Shown in pieces: positions 59,775-64,000 of a stretch of DNA of 64,000 bases. The notes under the pieces are model-generated. The model did not search any database. It was not told the origin of the DNA and was given only the letters and a program-made list of their open reading frames with translations. Source of the stretch: Psychrobacillus sp. OK028 (GTDB lineage: Bacteria; Bacillota; Bacilli; Bacillales_A; Planococcaceae). The position numbers and the translations under genes were made by a program. Within the stretch, counting starts at the first letter, position 1, and each line of letters opens with the position of its first letter. The stretch is from the NCBI RefSeq assembly GCF_900103605.1, contig NZ_FNHY01000008.1, positions 62,001-126,000 on the forward strand, written 5' to 3'.

Positions 59775-60311
59775 CTACTTGCTAATTGCCCCACAAACAA
59801 TTCTTGCTCCAGAATTTCCTGAAGGATCCGTTTTATAATCATCTGCTTTTTCATGAATGATAATTGCACTTCCATCAGCATCTAATAAGGAGTTACTTTT
59901 TCCCTCAGCTAAAACTACAGCCGGAGATACTGTTTCTAACTCTACTTTACCATCTTCACCAACCTCAATGTTTGGTAAATCACCTAAATGATAGCCTTTT
60001 GGATTTTCAAAGCCATGCTCTTTTCCAGTTGGATTAAAGTGAGCACCCGCTGTTTCAAAGGTTGGTTTTTCACAACTTGCCTTTTCGTGAAAGTGTATCG
60101 CTTTAACTCCAGGTGTTAGACCCTCCGCCTTTAATAATATATGCACTCCTTTTGGATGCTCTGACAAAGTTGCCTGTCCTACTTCTTTACCTTCTGTGTT
60201 TAATAATGAAACCTGCACTGAATCCTTTAAGTCGGCATCTGCAGAAGGGAAATTACAGCCCCCGAGTGCCGTGGCAGCTATTAATAATGTAATAATGATT
60301 TGTTTTTTCAT
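59775..60311 (-). CDS. sodC: Cu/Zn superoxide dismutase-like lipoprotein
   Basis: 178 residues. The lipoprotein signal ends ALGGC (Cys19). Metal ligands appear complete: HFH, GAHFNP, KEHGFENP, GYHLGDLPN with the zinc Asp, and IIIHEKADD. The disulfide Cys residues are in KASCEKP and RIVCG. The B. subtilis homologue YojM lacks one copper ligand and is inactive (family knowledge), so this version may be active. It protects the cell surface from superoxide. It is the first gene of a two-gene operon with the CAP gene. Confidence 0.88.
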   Translation of the reverse strand: MKKQIIITLLIAATALGGCNFPSADADLKDSVQVSLLNTEGKEVGQATLSEHPKGVHILLKAEGLTPGVKAIHFHEKASCEKPTFETAGAHFNPTGKEHGFENPKGYHLGDLPNIEVGEDGKVELETVSPAVVLAEGKSNSLLDADGSAIIIHEKADDYKTDPSGNSGARIVCGAISK

Positions 60312-60399
60312 TTAATTGTCCTCCTTAATTTACTTTATCAATTCAAGTATTACCAAATTAAGGACATATATATACGTGATAAATGAAAAAGTTTCCATT

Positions 60400-60434
60400 A
60401 AAAAAACAACGTCTCGACTAAACGGGGCGTTGTA
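60400..60434 (-). terminator. terminator of the MarR-MFS operon
   Basis: ACAACGTCTCG and CGGGGCGTTGT pair with G-U wobbles; the A tract at 60399-60405 becomes the U tail on the minus strand. It overlaps the MFS stop. Confidence 0.7.
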
Positions 60435-61587
60435 CTTTTTTTACTCGTAATATAAACAAAACAAGCGCAATGACAAGGAAAATAATAGAGAATAGATATA
60501 AGTTTTGATAGCCGAGCTGAGTAGCAACAATACCAAGGATATAAGAACCTATTGCTAACCCCGTATCGAATAATGTAAAGAATGTAGCAGTAGCATAGCC
60601 ACTACGTTCATGTTTGGTAGATTGGATTGCAAGAGCTTGAAAACTAGGAACTACTGCTCCATATCCTAGTCCGATAAACGCACCAGAAAGTAGGAAAAGG
60701 AACGGTGAATTCATGAACGCTAACAACAAAAGACCAATCATAAATGAGGCAAGACCGGGAATTACGATATATTTAGGACCTTTTTCATCGAAAATACGAC
60801 CAGTAAATGGACGTGTCGCAAGCATAACGATAGCAAATACGGCGAAAAAGCTACTCGTTAAGTGAAGTACTCCTTTTTCTTGAGAGTAAATTGATAAGTA
60901 TGACAGCACACTCGCATAAGAAAAAGCAACTAAACTAGCGATTAATGCGACAGGTAATGCATTTTTCTCCAATAGATCGTTCCATGTTAATTTTGATCTT
61001 GGAACAGTTGTTTCCGCTTTTATATCTGAAGGTATCATCAATGCGGAAGCTGCACCTAAGATAAGTAAAACAGTTAATGAAATAAACATGACATCGTAAG
61101 AGAAGCTTTGCAATAACGTTAATGCGACTAATGGACCAACAACTACAGCTAAATTCGTAGACATTGTAAAATAACCAAGCCCCGCACCACGTCTAGACGG
61201 AGGAATATTATCGGCTGCCAAGGAGCCACTTGCAGTGGTAGCAATACTAAAGAATATACCTTGTACAAATCGCAGTACCAATAATGCTTCAAAAGGTTCG
61301 ATAAAATAATATAGTCCTGTACATACTAAGTACAGAAACAAAGTAAGCCATAATACCTTTCGTTTTCCAAAAAGATCTAGAATTTTACCAGAAAAAGGTC
61401 GCGTAACAATTGCAGAAACTAAAAAGATAGTCATTAATAAACCTGCATCTTCATCTGAACGCGATAAAACATCGGTAGCGTAGAGAGGAAGTGCGGATAC
61501 GAGACCGTAAAAAATAATAAAAATAGAAAAGTTTGTTGTGAACAAACTTATAAAAGCTTTCGTCCATATAGGCTCCTTGTTCTTCAA
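60418..61587 (-). CDS. MFS drug/metabolite exporter
   Basis: 389 residues with twelve helices. Motif A-like ATRPFTGRIFDEKGPKYIV and SRPFSGK-type TRPFSGKILDLFGKRKVLW mark both halves. It resembles the YwoG/Bcr-like drug efflux group, and a MarR gene lies upstream in the same operon (17-nt gap), which supports export of a toxic compound. The substrate is unknown. Confidence 0.83.
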   Translation of the reverse strand: MKNKEPIWTKAFISLFTTNFSIFIIFYGLVSALPLYATDVLSRSDEDAGLLMTIFLVSAIVTRPFSGKILDLFGKRKVLWLTLFLYLVCTGLYYFIEPFEALLVLRFVQGIFFSIATTASGSLAADNIPPSRRGAGLGYFTMSTNLAVVVGPLVALTLLQSFSYDVMFISLTVLLILGAASALMIPSDIKAETTVPRSKLTWNDLLEKNALPVALIASLVAFSYASVLSYLSIYSQEKGVLHLTSSFFAVFAIVMLATRPFTGRIFDEKGPKYIVIPGLASFMIGLLLLAFMNSPFLFLLSGAFIGLGYGAVVPSFQALAIQSTKHERSGYATATFFTLFDTGLAIGSYILGIVATQLGYQNLYLFSIIFLVIALVLFILRVKKVQRPV

Positions 61588-61604
61588 ACTAATAATCCTC
61601 CTGT

Positions 61605-62000
61605 TTATCTAATTTTTTGTAAGAGTTTAAGCAGTTGCTTTTCCTCTTCATCGGTTAAGCCAACGACCATTCGATCTTCAAATTCCATCATCGCAGAATT
61701 GATAACTGGAAACTGTTCTAACGCCTGTTGAGATAGCTTCACAACTTTCTCGCGTCTATCTTTTCCAGAGCATATTTCAATCCAGCCAAGTTCAGCTAAT
61801 CTATTTACAGTTCTAGTAATAGTGGGAGCCTCCACATTTAGGTATCTCCAAATCTGTGTCAATGTCATTTCTTTATGACGCTGTATACAGTAGAGAACTG
61901 ACCACTGTGAAGCGAATAAATTATGTTTCTTTAATGTATTATTAGCTTCCTGAGATAAAAAACGGGATTTTTGGAAAAGCTCATGAATAAGTGGATTCAT
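61605..62000 (-). CDS. MarR family transcriptional regulator
   Basis: 131 residues, winged helix. Seen: LTQIWRYLNVEAPTITRTVN (recognition helix) and LGWIEICSGKDRREKVVKLS (wing with the DxR pattern). GAGGTG precedes ATG 62000. It likely represses itself and the MFS exporter; a palindrome lies in its promoter. Confidence 0.87.
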   Translation of the reverse strand: MNPLIHELFQKSRFLSQEANNTLKKHNLFASQWSVLYCIQRHKEMTLTQIWRYLNVEAPTITRTVNRLAELGWIEICSGKDRREKVVKLSQQALEQFPVINSAMMEFEDRMVVGLTDEEEKQLLKLLQKIR

Positions 62001-62037
62001 AAATGAAACACCTCTTTAAATTAGCATTTTTATTATT

Positions 62038-62066
62038 TACCTAGTTAAGTATATAATACTTTTCAA
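62038..62066 (-). promoter_or_regulatory. MarR promoter with operator in the spacer
   Basis: On the minus strand TTGAAA, 17-nt spacer, TAGGTA. The spacer contains AAGTAT-N3-ATACTT (62047-62061), a perfect palindrome suited to a MarR dimer. Confidence 0.55.
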
Positions 62067-62108
62067 CATAGCTTTTGTAAAGAATTTAGTTTTGCCACAG
62101 ACAGACAA

Positions 62109-62133
62109 ACAAAAAAACCGAGCAAGTTGCTCG
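62109..62133 (-). terminator. terminator of the Pro/Gln-rich protein gene
   Basis: ACCGAGCAAGTTGCTCGGT palindrome with seven U on the minus strand. Confidence 0.85.
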
Positions 62134-62147
62134 GTAGATTCGTTCCA

Positions 62148-62645
62148 TTAAAAACATTGAAAAGAGGAAATTCTTTCTAAATCGGTTCCGTAATATGTCC
62201 ATCGGAATCCGTTCCATCTAAAACCAGAAACAGATCTTCTTCCGACATGTGTCGGGTATAGCCAAAAAGCATTGCCGTTATTCAGCCATACATACGTAAA
62301 GCGGAACAAGCATCCACGAATAGAGCCCGGATCTACAGCAAATACACTGGCATTCTGTCTTTGTGGAACAAAGGATGGCGGGGGACTAGTTGGAGCTCCT
62401 CCTTGTTGTTGCCCACCAGACGGAAAACTTGGAGGGAATGATGGACCCTGTTGTTGACCGAATGGAGGAAACCCTGGGAATTGTGAATTTCCAAATGGGG
62501 GGAACATATTACCAGGAAACTGTTGTTGTCCAAAAGGGGGCATCATACTTCCCGGAAACTGTTGTCCTCCAAATTGTTGACCTTCAATGGAGGGAAATCC
62601 TTGAGAGCCCTCTGGGTTTTGTGGAAAAGGAAATTGATTGTTCAT
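62148..62645 (-). CDS. Pro/Gln/Gly/Phe-rich protein with a conserved aromatic C-terminal domain
   Basis: 165 residues in two parts. Residues 1-90 are low complexity with repeated QQFPGxMxPPFG-like units (GQQFPGSMMPPFG, QQQFPGNMFPPFG). Residues about 105-165 form a compact Trp/Tyr/Arg-rich domain (FRFTYVWLNNGNAFWLYPTH, FRWNGFRWTYYGTDL). The disordered head with a sticky tail suggests a spore-coat or surface protein (inference); no signal peptide. ATG 62645 follows AAAGGAGG. Own terminator. Confidence 0.75.
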   Translation of the reverse strand: MNNQFPFPQNPEGSQGFPSIEGQQFGGQQFPGSMMPPFGQQQFPGNMFPPFGNSQFPGFPPFGQQQGPSFPPSFPSGGQQQGGAPTSPPPSFVPQRQNASVFAVDPGSIRGCLFRFTYVWLNNGNAFWLYPTHVGRRSVSGFRWNGFRWTYYGTDLERISSFQCF

Positions 62646-62712
62646 TATCAAATCCTCCTTTCATAAAGTAATCAACTTAGTATATGTCAGGAGGTTATTT
62701 GTGGAACGGTGC

Positions 62713-63885
62713 TTATGAGATATAGGATATTGCCATTTGTATTAATTGCTCACTGGATAAAATTTTATCTCCACCACCTTGAGCCATTTGGTCATTACCG
62801 CCGCCTTTACCATCTATATACGGTAGGACATGGGCTATTAGTTCTTTCATACTTTGTTCAACATCATTTGCTTTTGCAGCAACGACTTGTAGCCTATCTT
62901 CATTACTGGATACTAAAATACAGATGGATTTTGGGTTTTCGTGAATTACTAATTTAGCAAGTTTTTGCAGCTCCTGCATAGATCTGTTTTCAAGTATGCA
63001 AGTAATCATGGCTCCTTCAGCGTTTTCTTTTAACTCTTTTGCTTCATATGCTAAAAGTGAATTTGATAAATTTGCTATTTGTTTTTCTAGTACGGAATTT
63101 TGCATTAAAATACTTTTCGTTGCCTCTATTATTTTGTTTTCAGGAGTACTTAATGTGCTGATTAGACTTTTTAGTACTTGGTGCTTTCTTTGTAAATGTG
63201 TAAGAATCCTTTCCCCACAAATGAATTCCACTCGCACAAGTTTTTTTTGTCTTTCTGTTTGAAGAATTTTAATGCCTCTTACCTGTCCAGTAGACAATGG
63301 ATGAGTTCCGCCACATGCATTGTAATCGAAGTCAGGGATTATGACGAGTCTAATATTTTCTTTTAAAGATGTAGCTTTTCGGAGCTTATAATTCGATAGT
63401 TCCTGCTCCGTTACCCATTTTGTTTCGATTGGCCGATTGTCCATAATTATTTCGTTTGCAAGCTGCTCGACTTCAGCTAATTGCATTTCAGAAACGTCAG
63501 CAATATTTAAGTCGATCGTCACTGTATCTTTTCCTAAATGAAAGCTAATTGTTTGGAAACCGAATAATTGTTCGAAGGCTGCGGATAGAATGTGCTGACC
63601 TGCATGCTGCTGCATATGATCGAATCGTCTATCCCAGTCGATCTGACCATTTACCTCCGTCGTATTTTCAGGAAGAGGAATAGCAAGGAAGTGTCTTATT
63701 TGTCCATCGATTACCTCTACATTTGTCACTTCTATATCGTTTATTAGTCCAAGATCATGCGGTTGACCACCTCCAGTAGGGTAGAAGGCAGTCTCGGAAA
63801 GTACAACATAATCAGGTTGCTGTTCTGTTACTTTTGCTTGAAAGGTTTGGATGGTCGGCTGTTCATAATAGAGTTTGTTCGTCAT
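62713..63885 (-). CDS. AlaX-type alanyl-tRNA editing protein with DHHA1 domain
   Basis: 390 residues. The editing core has the zinc motifs QQHAGQHILSAAFE (HxxxH) and ACGGTHPL (CxxxH), as in alanyl-tRNA synthetase editing domains, preceded by the second-class fold TAFYPTGGGQPHDLG. The C-terminal 100 residues are DHHA1-like (GKGGGNDQMAQGGG). It hydrolyses mischarged Ser- or Gly-tRNA(Ala) in trans. ATG 63885 with AAAGGAGA is preferred to the upstream ATG 63963. Confidence 0.87.
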   Translation of the reverse strand: MTNKLYYEQPTIQTFQAKVTEQQPDYVVLSETAFYPTGGGQPHDLGLINDIEVTNVEVIDGQIRHFLAIPLPENTTEVNGQIDWDRRFDHMQQHAGQHILSAAFEQLFGFQTISFHLGKDTVTIDLNIADVSEMQLAEVEQLANEIIMDNRPIETKWVTEQELSNYKLRKATSLKENIRLVIIPDFDYNACGGTHPLSTGQVRGIKILQTERQKKLVRVEFICGERILTHLQRKHQVLKSLISTLSTPENKIIEATKSILMQNSVLEKQIANLSNSLLAYEAKELKENAEGAMITCILENRSMQELQKLAKLVIHENPKSICILVSSNEDRLQVVAAKANDVEQSMKELIAHVLPYIDGKGGGNDQMAQGGGDKILSSEQLIQMAISYIS

Positions 63886-64000
63886 AGGAATGGTCTCCTT
63901 TAGGATTAGATAGTTTCGAGTATTCTTTAAAGGAAAGATGCGTACAATCGATACAGGAATCATGATTAATGAGCTGCAGTGCGAAGTCTATTGCTTCACC
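63863..64000 (-). CDS. possible 3' end of an upstream gene, partial
   Basis: An open frame on the minus strand enters from the right edge and ends at TGA 63863-63865, overlapping the AlaX start by 23 nt. It reads ...INHDSCIDCTHLSFKEYSKL... and closes YDEQTLL. Forty-six open codons are weak evidence; no family recognised. Confidence 0.25.
   Translation of the reverse strand, partial: GEAIDFALQLINHDSCIDCTHLSFKEYSKLSNPKGDHSYDEQTLL

Overview
The window reads as chromosomal DNA of a low-GC, Gram-positive, probably spore-forming member of the Bacillales. The house style (strong AAGGAGG-type ribosome sites, many GTG/TTG starts, S-box and L-box riboswitches, cre sites, intrinsic terminators with long T tracts, GC-rich intergenic repeats with ends such as GGCGACTCC...GGAAAGCGTCC) fits the Planococcaceae (Psychrobacillus, Lysinibacillus, Sporosarcina and relatives). 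That placement is inference; no rRNA, tRNA, prophage, transposase or CRISPR array was seen.

Layout. 1-3.7 kb: a duplicated ABC-2 type exporter (permease, broken ATPase, permease, ATPase). 3.7-8.3 kb: a metNIQ methionine importer whose ATPase lacks the usual C-terminal sensor domain, malate:quinone oxidoreductase and a DUF1540 protein. 8.4-13.6 kb: an ECF S component, NUDIX, GrpB-like and nucleotidyltransferase genes, a LysM/M14 peptidase and PgeF. 13.7-17.3 kb: a GlnK/GlnL-like two-component system next to a glutamate/dicarboxylate symporter carrying a cre site. 17.4-19.5 kb: an HTH-TPR regulator translationally coupled to a 41-residue exported peptide, i.e. a quorum-sensing cassette of RRNPP design, divergent from a 13-codon ORF and a YvrJ-family gene. 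19.7-25 kb: an NCS1 permease and a lysine-riboswitch-controlled basic amino acid ABC importer plus a GNAT protein.

25-34.6 kb is the methylthioribose salvage locus. Two divergent transcription units, each headed by its own SAM-I riboswitch, carry mtnW-mtnX-mtnB-mtnD on one side and mtnK-mtnA plus a complete sugar-type ABC importer (lipoprotein, double ATPase, permease) on the other. The 4-nt overlaps and shared riboswitch make the importer a strong candidate for methylthioribose uptake.

34.6-51 kb: TraB-family and EAL proteins, TatA/TatC, an MFS carrier, a CapA-like protein, a methyltransferase, a TetM-like ribosomal-protection GTPase, a cytoplasmic beta-lactamase-fold protein, a PanE-like reductase, an FAD dehydrogenase, an RNA methyltransferase, and a LytTR regulator beside an acyl-CoA:acetate CoA-transferase preceded by two direct repeats 21 bp apart. 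51-64 kb: a block of GC-rich repeats, YitT, an Rrf2 regulator and a luciferase-like flavoenzyme with matching 17-bp operators, an aldehyde dehydrogenase with a cre site and its DUF779 partner, a nitroreductase and AlkD, a second repeat block, a CAP-domain protein and lipoprotein Cu/Zn SOD, a MarR-MFS pair, a Pro/Gln-rich protein and an AlaX-type editing protein.

The observations I rate highest are the peptide/receptor cassette at 17430-18861, the S-box-linked importer at 30936-34584, the dispersed repeat family, and the regulator/operator pairs read directly from symmetry in the DNA.
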